64,000 bases of DNA from Chitinophagaceae bacterium (GTDB lineage Bacteria; Bacteroidota; Bacteroidia; Chitinophagales; Chitinophagaceae): positions 1 to 64,000 of the forward strand of contig JAIXWH010000066.1 of assembly GCA_027484165.1 (NCBI GenBank). Direction: 5' to 3'. The position numbers were made by a program, and so were the translations under genes. The notes below the pieces were generated by a model. That model was given only the letters and a program-made list of their open reading frames with translations, was not told where the DNA came from and made no database searches. Shown here in pieces: positions 36,332 to 45,569 of the stretch. Within the stretch, counting starts at the first letter, position 1. Each line of letters starts with the position of its first letter.

Positions 36332-37822
36332 ATGGATAAGAAGAAATTTAATATTGATGATTCCATTGTTAGTCTTGAACAGATTAATGATTTATTGAAT
36401 GATTTAAAGATTGGATTGACAGATGCGGCGTTCAATAAAATTGAAAATTGCAGGAATTATTTGGATGAAAAAATGTCGGTTTCAGAGGATTTGTATTATG
36501 GAATCAATACTGGGTTTGGATACTTGCAAAATGTGAAAATTGACAAATCGCAATTAGAAACTTTGCAAGAAAATCTAATTAAATCTCATGCATGCGGTAT
36601 GGGGGATGAAGTGCCATCAGCAATTGTAAAAATTATGATGGCATTAAAAATTAAATCGCTTAGTTATGGTAATTCTGGTGTTCAAAAAGTAACAGTCCAG
36701 CGCCTCATTGATATGTATAATAATGATGTGCTTCCTGTAGTCTATACTCAGGGCTCTCTTGGTGCATCAGGAGATTTGTCTCCATTGAGTCATATGTGTT
36801 TACCTTTGATTGGTTTGGGGGAAGTTTATTTTAAAGGAGAAAAGAAATCATCTGTTGATGTTTTGACTCAACTCAAATGGGAAAAGATTTCCTTACAAAG
36901 TAAAGAAGGGTTGGCTTTAATTAATGGTACTCAATTCATGAGTGCTTATGGTGTTTATGCATTGCTCAAATCAAAGAAATTGTTGAAATGGGCAAATATT
37001 ATTTCCGCTATTAGTTTTGATGGATTTGATGGTGTACTTTTTCCATTTAATGAAAATATTCATGCTGTAAGATCACATGCTGGCCAAGTTGCAGTTGCAA
37101 CAGAGATGAGAAGTTTACTTAAGGGTAGTGAAATTGCGAATCAAAAAAAATCTCAAGTACAAGATCCCTATTCATTTAGATGTATTCCGCAGGTTCATGG
37201 TGCAAGTTGGGATGCATTTCACTATGTAGAAAGTGTGTTTTTGAAAGAAATCAATTCTGTTACAGATAATCCCAATATTTTTCCTGAGCAAGATTTAATT
37301 ATAAGTGGGGGTAATTTTCATGGGCAACCTCTTGCTTTGGCATTGGATTTTCTTTCTATTGCTATGAGTGAAATTGCGAATATTAGCGAAAGAAGGACCT
37401 ATCAGTTAATTAGTGGATTAAGAAATCTTCCTCCATTCCTCGTTAAAAATTCCGGTTTAAATTCAGGATTTATGATTCCTCAATATACTGCAGCTGGTAT
37501 CGTTAGCGAAAACAAGCAACTGTGTACACCAAGTAGCGTTGATTCTATCCCTTCAAGTATCAATCAGGAAGACCATGTGAGTATGGGAGCTAATGGTGCT
37601 GTAAAATGTAAAAGAGTGGTTGATAATGTTGAAAAAGTGCTTGCCATAGAACTATTAACTGCTGTTCAGGCTATTGAATTCAGAAGGCCTTTAAAAACAT
37701 CTGAACAATTGGAAAAAATAATTGTTTCTTACAGAGATATTATATCATTTAATGATGCAGACAGAATCATGCATGATGATATGATGAAATCAGTACAATT
37801 TTTATATAACCACCCATTATAA
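36332..37822 (+). CDS. hutH: histidine ammonia-lyase
   Basis: A 496-residue enzyme of the aromatic amino-acid lyase family. The MIO-forming triad Ala-Ser-Gly is at 145-147 in [14 protein letters not shown]. Active-site segments YGINTGFG (57-64) and SVTDNPNIF are also present. The length matches HutH (about 500 residues). It deaminates histidine to urocanate, the first step of histidine degradation. hutU follows after 11 bases. A relative acting on tyrosine or phenylalanine is unlikely given the downstream urocanase. Confidence 0.93.
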   Translation: MDKKKFNIDDSIVSLEQINDLLNDLKIGLTDAAFNKIENCRNYLDEKMSVSEDLYYGINTGFGYLQNVKIDKSQLETLQENLIKSHACGMGDEVPSAIVKIMMALKIKSLSYGNSGVQKVTVQRLIDMYNNDVLPVVYTQGSLGASGDLSPLSHMCLPLIGLGEVYFKGEKKSSVDVLTQLKWEKISLQSKEGLALINGTQFMSAYGVYALLKSKKLLKWANIISAISFDGFDGVLFPFNENIHAVRSHAGQVAVATEMRSLLKGSEIANQKKSQVQDPYSFRCIPQVHGASWDAFHYVESVFLKEINSVTDNPNIFPEQDLIISGGNFHGQPLALALDFLSIAMSEIANISERRTYQLISGLRNLPPFLVKNSGLNSGFMIPQYTAAGIVSENKQLCTPSSVDSIPSSINQEDHVSMGANGAVKCKRVVDNVEKVLAIELLTAVQAIEFRRPLKTSEQLEKIIVSYRDIISFNDADRIMHDDMMKSVQFLYNHPL

Positions 37823-37833
37823 AATATTATTTC

Positions 37834-39504
37834 ATGATTACTGCGAAATACGATTTTGAAAAATACAAAACACCAACTGGTACTCAATTAAATTGCAAAG
37901 GCTGGGTTCAGGAAGCCGCTTTAAGAATGTTATTGAATAATCTCGATCCTGAAGTTGCAGAACGTCCTGAAGACTTAATTGTTTATGGTGGTAGAGGAAA
38001 AGCTGCGAGAAATATAGAATCACTCGATTTGATAATTAAAGGACTGAAAGATCTCGAAGAAGATGAAACCTTATTGATACAGAGTGGTAAACCTGTTGCT
38101 ATTTTAAAAACACACAAAGATTCACCACGAGTATTGATCAGTAATTCTCAACTGGTACCCAATTGGGCAAACTGGAAACATTTTGATGAGTTAGAAAAAA
38201 AAGGTTTGATGATGTACGGCCAGATGACCGCAGGAAGTTGGATTTATATAGGAAGTCAGGGTATTGTACAAGGTACATATGAAACTTACGGTTCCGCAGC
38301 AACGAAGCATTTCGGTGGAACATTAAAAGGAACTTTAAATGTAACTGCAGGTTTAGGTGGAATGGGAGGAGCTCAGCCGCTAGCAATTACGATGAATGAA
38401 GGTGTGGCTCTTGTTGCTGAAGTTGAAGAGTGGAGAATTGACAAACGTATCGAAACAAGATACCTTGATGAGAAGTATCTTAATATTGATGATGCAATTG
38501 ATAAAGCATTGCAATATAAAAATAAAGGTAAAGCTGTTAGCATTGGAGTATTGTGTAACGCCGTTAATTTATTACAACGTTTAATCGACAGAAATATCAT
38601 TCCAGATACGCTTACAGATCAAACGAGTGCCCATGACCCATTGATTGGATATATTCCTCATCATCTGTCTAATGAAGAAGCTAATGTTTTAAGAGAAACT
38701 AATCCTGATGAATATATCAATTTAAGTTATCAGAGCATGAAGCAACATGTGTTGTTAATGTTGCAATTACAGAAGATGGGTGCAATCACATTTGATTATG
38801 GTAACAATATCAGAGCAAGAGCAAAAGAAAGGGGAGTTGAAAATGCTTTTGATTTTCCTGGATTCGTACCTGCTTATATCAGACCACTATTTTGTGAAGG
38901 GAAAGGTCCATTCAGATGGGCTGCATTGAGTGGAGATCCAGAAGATATCAGAGTTACAGATGAATTAATGATGGAACTATTTCCAGAAAATAAAGGGATG
39001 ATTCGCTGGATGAAAATGGCTAAAGAAAAAATTGCATTCCAAGGACTTCCTGCAAGGATATGTTGGATTGGTCAAGGTGAAAGAGAGAAAGCAGGTTTGG
39101 CCTTTAATGAGTTAGTAAAATCAGGAAAAGTTAAAGCTCCGATAGTTATAGGCAGGGATCATCTGGATACTGGATCAGTAGCTAGCCCTAACAGAGAAAC
39201 TGAAGCAATGCTTGATGGAAGTGATGCTGTTGCAGATTGGCCCATATTAAATGCTCTTGTTAATACAGCTGGTGGGGCAAGTTGGGTGTCTTTACATCAT
39301 GGTGGTGGCGTTGGTATGGGTTACAGTATACATTCAGGTATGGTGATTGTAGCCGATGGAACTGATGACGCATCAAAGAGATTAAGCAGAGTGTTAAGAA
39401 ATGATCCTGGTATGGGTGTTATCAGGCATGCAGACGCAGGGTATGAATTAGCAATTAAAACAGCACAAGAAAACAACTTGGATCTCAAAAAAAGATTGAA
39501 ATAA
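37834..39504 (+). CDS. hutU: urocanate hydratase
   Basis: A 556-residue urocanase of standard length. It shows the NAD-binding [16 protein letters not shown] segment (here [14 protein letters not shown], about 171-184), the catalytic-region cysteine in [12 protein letters not shown], and the C-terminal [15 protein letters not shown] motif. It converts urocanate to imidazolone propionate. It is the second gene of the hutHU operon, closed by a 13-bp hairpin. The following pathway steps are encoded at 49.6-52.5 kb. Confidence 0.95.
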   Translation: MITAKYDFEKYKTPTGTQLNCKGWVQEAALRMLLNNLDPEVAERPEDLIVYGGRGKAARNIESLDLIIKGLKDLEEDETLLIQSGKPVAILKTHKDSPRVLISNSQLVPNWANWKHFDELEKKGLMMYGQMTAGSWIYIGSQGIVQGTYETYGSAATKHFGGTLKGTLNVTAGLGGMGGAQPLAITMNEGVALVAEVEEWRIDKRIETRYLDEKYLNIDDAIDKALQYKNKGKAVSIGVLCNAVNLLQRLIDRNIIPDTLTDQTSAHDPLIGYIPHHLSNEEANVLRETNPDEYINLSYQSMKQHVLLMLQLQKMGAITFDYGNNIRARAKERGVENAFDFPGFVPAYIRPLFCEGKGPFRWAALSGDPEDIRVTDELMMELFPENKGMIRWMKMAKEKIAFQGLPARICWIGQGEREKAGLAFNELVKSGKVKAPIVIGRDHLDTGSVASPNRETEAMLDGSDAVADWPILNALVNTAGGASWVSLHHGGGVGMGYSIHSGMVIVADGTDDASKRLSRVLRNDPGMGVIRHADAGYELAIKTAQENNLDLKKRLK

Positions 39505-39538
39505 AAGAACCGTACCCTTGTAATAGGGTACGGTTCTT
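39505..39538. terminator. bidirectional terminator
   Basis: A 13-bp perfect stem AAGAACCGTACCC / GGGTACGGTTCTT with an 8-base loop, A-rich before and T-rich after. It ends hutU on the plus strand and the barrel gene on the minus strand. Confidence 0.92.
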
Positions 39539-39551
39539 TAGATTTGATTTT

Positions 39552-40253
39552 TTAGAAAGTTGTTCCGATACCAATATTAAAATCTAAAACTCCAACTTCT
39601 TGTATGAAGTCTTCTTCAGTTGCACTTCCTTTCCATTTAGGTTTCATAAATCCATAATCCACATTAACAAAGGCACAATATCTAGATGCAAAATTGTATC
39701 TTAAATTTGAACCTACTTGTAAAGCAAATGCATCTGTCCATCTGTCTTCAGATGTAGCTAGAACTTCCCCAGTTACAGCATCAGAAATTTTTATTCTTGG
39801 AGAATTGACCCTTGCAAACCCAGCCATTGCTTTAAAGTCAACTTTAATATTATCCATTACATTTATGGTAGTCATCGGGCCTAGAACAATACCTCCATAT
39901 TGCCAATGATCTGTTTCAAATGAATAGGTATTAGAAATCGAAAACATTGAGTTTAAATTATTTATTAATTTTTGATTGACATTGTATCTTGAATAAAAAA
40001 ATGTTCCTGATATACCAAATCTGTCAGTAATCTCATATCCTGCATTGAGATTTACATTGTATCCTAAATTAGCATATCCAGCTCCTGTTTTATTAATATC
40101 TGTAGAACTAAATATACCAACAGGAATTGATGGTCCAGCAGAAAGAACAAGAAACGCTTTGTTTTTATTTATTGTTGAAGAAGATGGAGTGTTTTGCGCT
40201 AAGAGGTAATTTGTTATTAATGCGGCAATAATAAACAAGGTTATTTTTTTCAT
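39552..40253 (-). CDS. small outer-membrane beta-barrel protein
   Basis: A 233-residue protein with a signal peptide (ending LLAQN), amphipathic strands throughout and a C-terminal phenylalanine (GIGTTF), as in eight-stranded OmpX/OprF-N type barrels. The start of the barrel, FLVLSAGPSIPVGIF, and YNVNLNAGYEITDRFGIS fit Bacteroidota outer-membrane beta-barrel domains. The role is unknown. A -7 box TATTTTTG on the minus strand (40292 to 40285) precedes the ATG by 31 bases. The divergent region to the 113-residue gene carries TGACA repeats. Confidence 0.75.
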   Translation of the reverse strand: MKKITLFIIAALITNYLLAQNTPSSSTINKNKAFLVLSAGPSIPVGIFSSTDINKTGAGYANLGYNVNLNAGYEITDRFGISGTFFYSRYNVNQKLINNLNSMFSISNTYSFETDHWQYGGIVLGPMTTINVMDNIKVDFKAMAGFARVNSPRIKISDAVTGEVLATSEDRWTDAFALQVGSNLRYNFASRYCAFVNVDYGFMKPKWKGSATEEDFIQEVGVLDFNIGIGTTF

Positions 40254-40314
40254 TTTATAATATTTTAATGATTAATAATAATATCAAAAATATTTTGAAA
40301 TGATTATTTGAAAA

Positions 40315-40383
40315 ATGACAATCAATATCTTAAAACATGACAATTATTATTAATCATAAAACCCGATGACATGATTAATGTCA
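40315..40383. promoter_or_regulatory. cluster of TGACA half-sites between divergent genes
   Basis: ATGACAAT occurs at 40315-40322 and again at 40337-40344, 22 bases apart (about two helical turns). An inverted repeat TGACAT-GATTA-ATGTCA follows at 40367-40383. The cluster lies between the minus-strand barrel gene and the plus-strand 113-residue gene, where a transcription factor could control one or both. No factor can be named. Confidence 0.4.
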
Positions 40384-40465
40384 CTATAATTTCCTTATTA
40401 AATCATTTAATGATAATTTATAGGTATAGAGATTTGAATAATTGATTAACTAAAATCTATTTATT

Positions 40466-40807
40466 ATGAGTAATACAATGTTTTCGATTGCACGTGTCAT
40501 TAAAAAAATCTATTCTTTCGAAATGAAGATTAACTTGATAAATAACGTATTAAATGATGTTGTAAAAATTTATTTAAAAAGAAGTGATTCTGAAGATGTT
40601 TTGCATTTCAGGAGTAGAATAAATAATTACTATAGCGATATAAAATACATCAAGAAAGAATTATTGATTAAATATGGAACTAATGATATGGTTTTAAATT
40701 CAAATTGCAATCTGATTAATGACGAAAAGTATAATCTTGGAAGGATTGATAGAAATGTTGATAAATTAACTAAGGAGTTCCAGGTTTATTTGATTAATAA
40801 AATTTGA
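40466..40807 (+). CDS. hypothetical protein, 113 residues
   Basis: A small basic, helical protein without signal peptide, membrane segment or recognised motif. It begins MSNTMFSIARVIKKIYSFEM and ends at a strong terminator. ATG is the first codon after an in-frame gap. The upstream TGACA cluster and the terminator 18 bases downstream indicate a separate transcription unit, which supports it being a real gene. The function is unknown. It precedes the P-type ATPase but is insulated from it by the terminator. Confidence 0.6.
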   Translation: MSNTMFSIARVIKKIYSFEMKINLINNVLNDVVKIYLKRSDSEDVLHFRSRINNYYSDIKYIKKELLIKYGTNDMVLNSNCNLINDEKYNLGRIDRNVDKLTKEFQVYLINKI

Positions 40808-40825
40808 TTTGTTCAGAACTGAATC

Positions 40826-40856
40826 AAAAGCCGACTTATAATAGGGTCGGCTTTTT
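40826..40856 (+). terminator. Rho-independent terminator after the 113-residue gene
   Basis: A 10-bp perfect stem AAAAGCCGAC / GTCGGCTTTT with a 10-base loop, followed by T. Confidence 0.88.
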
Positions 40857-40900
40857 ACATATTTTAATTAAACTCTTCAGTATTTTATATATAAAGCATT

Positions 40901-43378
40901 ATGGAAAATAATTCAAATGATAGCGGTTTGACCGATTCTGAAGTATTAGAAAACAGAAAGATTCACGGCTCAAATAAATTAACATTAAAAGAGGATTATA
41001 TTTTCTTGAACATATTGAAAGACTTAGTTCGAGAGCCAATGTTGATTATTTTGATATTATCCAGTATAATTTATTATTGGCTTGGGCAGAAAAACGAGAG
41101 TGTTATCATGTTGATTTCAGTTCTTTTAGTTGCAAGTATTTCTTTTTATCAGGAGTATAAGAGTAAAAATGCTATAAGTGCATTAAAGAAGATATCGAAC
41201 CCAAAGGTTAAAGTCAAAAGAAATAATTTCATTTTATTTGTTTCTGATGATGAAATTGTAGTAAATGATTTGATTATACTAAACGAAGGAGAAATCATTG
41301 CTGCTGATTGCTCCATAATTTCTTCAAACGATTTTTCAGTTAATGAATCTATTTTAACAGGGGAATCTTTTCCCTTAAGTAAAATTAAAAATGAGCATGT
41401 GTATAAAGGCACTTTGGTTACTAGCGGTAGCGCTTTTGTAAAAGTTGATACTGTTGGGTTAAAAACGATGTTTGGCAAAATAGGGATTTCATTGGAACAA
41501 ATCAATTCAAGTTTGTCGCCATTGCAATTGAAGATTAATCGATTTGTAAAAAAAATGATAGTCTTGGGTTTGCTTGCTTTTTTAATTATCGTATTTGCTA
41601 GATATACACAAACAGGAATGATAGTGACCTCAATTTTGGTTGGATTGTCATTAGCGATGAGTATTTTCCCTGAAGAAATACCAGTTGCGTTAAGTACTTT
41701 CCATGCATTAGGTGCCTATAAATTATTGAAGCTGCACAACATAATTGTTAAGCAACCTAAATATGTTGAAACACTTGGTGAAGCAAGTGTAATCTGTATT
41801 GATAAAACCGGGACAATTACAAAAAACGAAATGATTATTTCTAATTTGTATGAATTTAATAGTAATAGTTTCTTTGAAATAAATTCATTGAATATTAGTC
41901 CAGATTTGTTGATTGAATATGCAATGTGGTCAAGTGAAATTAATCCGTTTGATCCGATGGAAAAATCTATTCATAATCTTTACCAAAAAACTTCAAAATC
42001 AGACAAGAGAAATCAATACAAACAAGTTCATGAATACCCATTAATAGGAAAACCACCACTAATGACTCATATTTTTAAAAATAATAATGATGTTATTATT
42101 GCAGCTAAAGGTGCTCCGGAATCTATTTTAAACCAGTCAAATTTACCAGATTATGATAAAAATAGAGTAATGTCTATTGTAAGAGAATACGCAAAAAACG
42201 GCTTCAGAATATTAGGGGTAGGCAAGGGTATTTGGACCGAAAAAAAATGGCCTGTATCTCAATCTGAATTTACATACGACTTTTTAGGATTGGTTATGTT
42301 TAAGGATCCTCCAAAGGAAAATATCAATAAAACAATTGAAATTTTTAAACAAGCTGGTATTAGAGTTTTAATGATAACAGGTGATTATAGTCAGACCGCT
42401 ATATCTATTGCTAATAAAACAGGATTGTCTATTACAGATAAATGTTTAGAGGGTGAAGATGTGATCAAAATGTCTGACCAAGAACTCAGGGAAAAAGTCA
42501 AGATTTATGAGGTTTATTCAAGAATGTTTCCTGAAGCCAAATTAAAAATTATTGAAGCATTAAAAGATAATGGAGATGTTGTTGCCATGACTGGAGATGG
42601 AGTAAATGACGCGCCAGCATTGAAGGCAGCAGATATAGGGATATCTATGGGACAAAGAGGCAGTGAGGTAGCAAAAAGTGCAGCAGATTTAATTTTAAAT
42701 GATGATGACCTTTACCACATGACTGAAGCAATAGCATTAGGTCGTAATATTTATAATAATTTTAAAAATGCTATTCGATATATCATTTCAATACATATTC
42801 CCATCATATTATTGGTTTTGCTTCCTATTTTATTAAATTGGAAATTTAGTGTTCTTTTTTATCCAGTACATGTTATCTTTTTTGAAATCATAATGGGTCC
42901 AACATGTTCTATTGTTTATGAAAATGAACCAATGGAAGCAGGAATCATGAATAAAAAACCAAATCTTCAATCCAAAGATTTTTTGACTTCACAACAATTG
43001 TTGGTCTCTGTAGTTCAGGGTTTAGCTATAACTTTTGGTTGCATTGCTATTGGATATTATTTTATTCAAAATGGGAGCAATGAATCACTAGTAAGAACAA
43101 CTGTTTTTATCACTTTAATGTTTTCAAATATTTTCATAACCTTAATTAACCGTTCAACAAAATATTCAATATTTACTTCTATACTTTACAAAAACAATCT
43201 TCTGTATGTAATTATAATAATAACATTTTCACTTACTATATCATTTATTTTTATACCTCAATTAACGAACTTGTTTCAATTGAGTCATTTATCGTTTCAA
43301 CATTTAATGATATGTTTTGTTGCCGCTTTTGTTTCAACTTTTTGGATTGAGCCTTTTAAAAAATTAAAAAGAAAGTAA
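40901..43378 (+). CDS. P-type cation-transporting ATPase, substrate uncertain
   Basis: An 825-residue P2-like ATPase. The actuator motif TGES is at 153-156, the TM4 motif PEEIP at 257-261, the phosphorylation site DKTGT at 301-305, KGAPE near 403 and TGDGVND at 564-570. About ten membrane helices are predicted. In the P2A calcium pumps TM4 carries PEGLP and TM6 an NxxTD/NxxSD site. Here TM4 has two acidic residues in PEEIP, and TM6 (656-677) reads VIFFEIIMGPTCSIVYENE with Glu and Cys but no Asn/Asp pair. It therefore belongs to a branch of uncertain ion specificity. It probably shares a transcript with the ABC ATPase 41 bases downstream. Confidence 0.85.
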   Translation: MENNSNDSGLTDSEVLENRKIHGSNKLTLKEDYIFLNILKDLVREPMLIILILSSIIYYWLGQKNESVIMLISVLLVASISFYQEYKSKNAISALKKISNPKVKVKRNNFILFVSDDEIVVNDLIILNEGEIIAADCSIISSNDFSVNESILTGESFPLSKIKNEHVYKGTLVTSGSAFVKVDTVGLKTMFGKIGISLEQINSSLSPLQLKINRFVKKMIVLGLLAFLIIVFARYTQTGMIVTSILVGLSLAMSIFPEEIPVALSTFHALGAYKLLKLHNIIVKQPKYVETLGEASVICIDKTGTITKNEMIISNLYEFNSNSFFEINSLNISPDLLIEYAMWSSEINPFDPMEKSIHNLYQKTSKSDKRNQYKQVHEYPLIGKPPLMTHIFKNNNDVIIAAKGAPESILNQSNLPDYDKNRVMSIVREYAKNGFRILGVGKGIWTEKKWPVSQSEFTYDFLGLVMFKDPPKENINKTIEIFKQAGIRVLMITGDYSQTAISIANKTGLSITDKCLEGEDVIKMSDQELREKVKIYEVYSRMFPEAKLKIIEALKDNGDVVAMTGDGVNDAPALKAADIGISMGQRGSEVAKSAADLILNDDDLYHMTEAIALGRNIYNNFKNAIRYIISIHIPIILLVLLPILLNWKFSVLFYPVHVIFFEIIMGPTCSIVYENEPMEAGIMNKKPNLQSKDFLTSQQLLVSVVQGLAITFGCIAIGYYFIQNGSNESLVRTTVFITLMFSNIFITLINRSTKYSIFTSILYKNNLLYVIIIITFSLTISFIFIPQLTNLFQLSHLSFQHLMICFVAAFVSTFWIEPFKKLKRK

Positions 43379-43396
43379 TTCCTGAGTTTTAAGGAT

Positions 43397-43404
43397 TAAA
43401 TTTG
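43397..43404 (+). promoter_or_regulatory. candidate -7 box before the ABC ATPase
   Basis: TAAATTTG matches TAnnTTTG 15 bases before the ATG, so the gene may have its own start of transcription. A spaced TTG is lacking. Confidence 0.3.
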
Positions 43405-43419
43405 TTTCATTAAACAGAA

Positions 43420-44421
43420 ATGAAACAAAACAATTCATTCATACAGATTAATAAAGTTTCAAAGAGCAATAATGGCAATGCTGCTATTGATGCTATCACT
43501 TGCAGACTAGATTTGAATAAAAGAATTGGGATTATTGGAGAGACCGGTTCGGGCAAAAGTACTTTGTTGAAAGTGATTGCTGGTTTGTGTCAGCCTGATG
43601 AAGGAGAGATTTATTATAATAATCATCGAATACTAGGCCCAGAGGAAAAATTAATTCCAGGCCATCCAAAAATTGCATATTTAAGCCAACATTTTGAACT
43701 CAGAAATAACTACCAAATCTGGGATATTCTTTCTTTTGAAAATCAGATGACAGAAGCAGATGCCAATGAATTGTACAATCTTTGTAAAATCAATCATTTA
43801 CTCAATAGATGGACAGATGAGTTGTCGGGTGGAGAAAAACAACGAATTGCTTTAGCTAAACTTTTAATTACACAACCTGAATTATTATTATTAGATGAGC
43901 CCTTTTCTAATCTTGACAATCAAAATAAAGCAATAATTCATGATGTAATTAATGACCTCATGAACAAGTTTGAAATATCCTGCATAATGGTTTCTCATGA
44001 TACTACAGATATATTGTCGTGGTGTGATGAATTACTTGTGATTCAAAATGGATCTGTAATTCAACAAGATGAGACAAAAAAAGTATATCATTTTCCTGTT
44101 AATATATATGCAGCTGGATTACTAGGTGGTTTTCAATTGTTTCCATTAAATAGTTTCATCTATCAACAAATCAAGGCTCAGGCTACTATTACAGATAAAA
44201 GTTTATTTATAAGACCTCATTTTTTTACATCTTGTAATAAAAATACATCTTCTAACATAATCAGTGGGTTTGTTAAATCAATTGACAAAAAAGGTTTTTA
44301 TTGCCTCATTGATATTTCAGTTGAAACTGAGATATTGAAAATTGTAACACTGGATAATGAAATACAGGAAGGGGATATGCTGCATTTAAAATACAATCAA
44401 AATCAACATTGGTTTATCTAA
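43420..44421 (+). CDS. orphan ABC transporter ATP-binding protein with C-terminal extension
   Basis: A 333-residue ATPase. Walker A is GETGSGKSTLL, the signature is LSGGEKQRIALAKLL and Walker B is LLLLDEPFSNLD, with the switch histidine in MVSHD. The domain ends near 215. The remaining 115 residues include a short beta-rich TOBE-like segment at about 270-333 (ISGFVKSIDKKGFYCLIDI), as in import ATPases of the PotA/CysA type. No permease or binding-protein gene is adjacent, so the transporter partner must be elsewhere or it works alone. The substrate is unknown. Confidence 0.8.
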   Translation: MKQNNSFIQINKVSKSNNGNAAIDAITCRLDLNKRIGIIGETGSGKSTLLKVIAGLCQPDEGEIYYNNHRILGPEEKLIPGHPKIAYLSQHFELRNNYQIWDILSFENQMTEADANELYNLCKINHLLNRWTDELSGGEKQRIALAKLLITQPELLLLDEPFSNLDNQNKAIIHDVINDLMNKFEISCIMVSHDTTDILSWCDELLVIQNGSVIQQDETKKVYHFPVNIYAAGLLGGFQLFPLNSFIYQQIKAQATITDKSLFIRPHFFTSCNKNTSSNIISGFVKSIDKKGFYCLIDISVETEILKIVTLDNEIQEGDMLHLKYNQNQHWFI

Positions 44422-44501
44422 TTTTTTATCAACTCCTTTAGAATAAGTATAGTTACTTACTTTAAATGAGGATAAATTCCCAAAATTCTAATTCTGATTG
44501 C

Positions 44502-44537
44502 AATAACTTATGTCCGGGAATTTAAACAAGTTATTTT
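44502..44537 (+). terminator. possible terminator downstream of the ABC ATPase
   Basis: An 8-bp stem AATAACTT / AAGTTATT (44502-44509 and 44528-44535) with an 18-base loop, running into TTTT. The loop contains the right arm of another 8-bp pair (AAATTCCC 44474-44481 with GGGAATTT 44516-44523), so the two can compete or form a pseudoknot. Confidence 0.4.
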
Positions 44538-44823
44538 TATATCACCGTTTTAAACCAATATCTATGATAAAGATTGCTGAGTTACATAATACTTATCAGT
44601 CTTGATCTTAAAACCGAATTTCTTTAGTTCTTTTTTATTATTAAAAATGATTTGAATTATAAAAATAATGATTCCTATCAGTGTCTTTAAGTAATAATAC
44701 TTATGTAAATCAGTCTTTATTACTAAAAGATACAGTTCTTCAATAGTTTAAATAATAAACGATAAAAATTTACGTCTTCATAATGTACAAGACAATAATT
44801 CAATATCCTAAAACCCGTTTTTA

Positions 44824-44980
44824 ATCCAAACCTAGAAAATCAATTATCCAATCCAATCCAATGAAGCCAAATTATCCAAACCAATCCAATTCAATGAAAA
44901 CCAAGATTTAAAAAACTGATCTAATTAATTTTTTAAATGAAAAACCTTTAAAGCTCTGATTATTCAGAGCTTTATTTTTT
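44824..44980 (+). ncRNA. candidate small RNA unit 1, ATCCA-rich with terminator
   Basis: ATCCAA occurs six times between 44824 and 44889, three of them as the overlapping tandem ATCCA-ATCCA-ATCCA-A at 44846-44861, followed by CAATGAAAA at 44892-44900. About 48 bases later comes a 10-bp perfect hairpin AAAGCTCTGA / TCAGAGCTTT (44950-44973) and TTTTTT. No ORF is present. The 5' end is not defined and no strong promoter was seen. Confidence 0.35.
44949..44980 (+). terminator. Rho-independent terminator in the gene-free segment
   Basis: A 10-bp perfect stem with a 4-base loop TTAT, then A and six T. No coding gene precedes it within 500 bases, so it must end a non-coding or vanished transcript. 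Confidence 0.8.
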
Positions 44981-45117
44981 ATATAATTGACTTTAAGTAG
45001 ATATACCTAAAACGTTTAATTCTTAATACTAAATATTTGATTTCGAGTTATAATAATACAATTATAATTACAATCAGTCGTTTTAATAACAAGAATCACA
45101 AAATGGTTCGTTGTTAA

Positions 45118-45247
45118 TCCGAAACCCAATTAAAGTATCCAATCCAATGAAAAATTAATGGCTTCCAAATCCTTTTGAAATCAATAAATATATAATTTTA
45201 AAATGAAGCCATAGAGAGAGCCCTTAACTAGGCTCTCTCATTTTTTA
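45118..45247 (+). ncRNA. candidate small RNA unit 2, ATCCA-rich with terminator
   Basis: It repeats the design of the upstream unit: ATCCA-ATCCA-ATGAA at 45137-45151, an AT-rich stretch of about 60 bases, and a 9-bp perfect hairpin with T-run. The primary sequence between the shared words differs, so the two units are similar in layout rather than recent copies. Confidence 0.35.
45214..45247 (+). terminator. Rho-independent terminator in the gene-free segment
   Basis: Stem GAGAGAGCC / GGCTCTCTC (45214-45222 and 45231-45239), 8-base loop, followed by ATTTTTT. Confidence 0.85.
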
Positions 45248-45294
45248 TAAACACTTCGTATTCAATAATAATTTAGACATTATAAATATTTCAA

Positions 45295-45468
45295 ATGCAA
45301 TCTGTATTATGCGTTGGGTCAGTTTTAGTAGATGAACTTTATTTTTGTAATGAGAAGCCTAAAAATAATCTCAGAAAAATTAATGGGGAGAGTTTGGAAG
45401 CTAATATTACATTGATTAATAATTATGTCAAACTTGCTGCAAAATTTGCAGTTTCATATCAACAATGA
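45295..45468 (+). pseudogene. chimeric remnant: PfkB-kinase start joined to PsuG end
   Basis: A 57-codon frame from ATG 45295 to TGA 45466-45468. Residues 1-22 (starting MQSVLCVGSVLVDELYFC) look like the first strand and G-S-x-x-x-D turn of a PfkB sugar/pseudouridine kinase. From about residue 30 the frame reads NGESLEANITLINN and continues YVKLAAKFAVSY to the stop. This matches the C-terminal helix of pseudouridine-5'-phosphate glycosidase (T-G-G-x-SL-x-x-NI-x-L-x-x-NN). psuK and psuG are neighbours in many bacteria, so an internal deletion would produce exactly this join. The product would lack both active sites. The family matches are from memory of conserved patterns, not from a search. 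Confidence 0.55.
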
Positions 45469-45569
45469 TAGGTATCATAACACTTGTTTATTCTAAGTAA
45501 TAGGGATTTATCAATTGGTCTCTATATTGTAATCGATATCATTAAAGCTATTATTTGATGATATATTGT

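Larger units (their letters stand above)
44422..45294. other. gene-free segment with several hairpins and two ATCCA-rich units
   Basis: No coding region is supported on either strand; stops are frequent. It contains overlapping hairpin arms at 44474-44535, two terminator hairpins (44949-44980 and 45214-45247), and ATCCA tandem words before each. The layout suggests one or two short non-coding transcripts, or the debris of lost genes, since a gene remnant follows at 45295. Confidence 0.5.

Noticed and set aside
44846..45151. ATCCA tandem words as a CRISPR array or tandem repeat locus
   Set aside because: Units are 5 bases, few in number, and have no spacers of constant length and no cas genes nearby.
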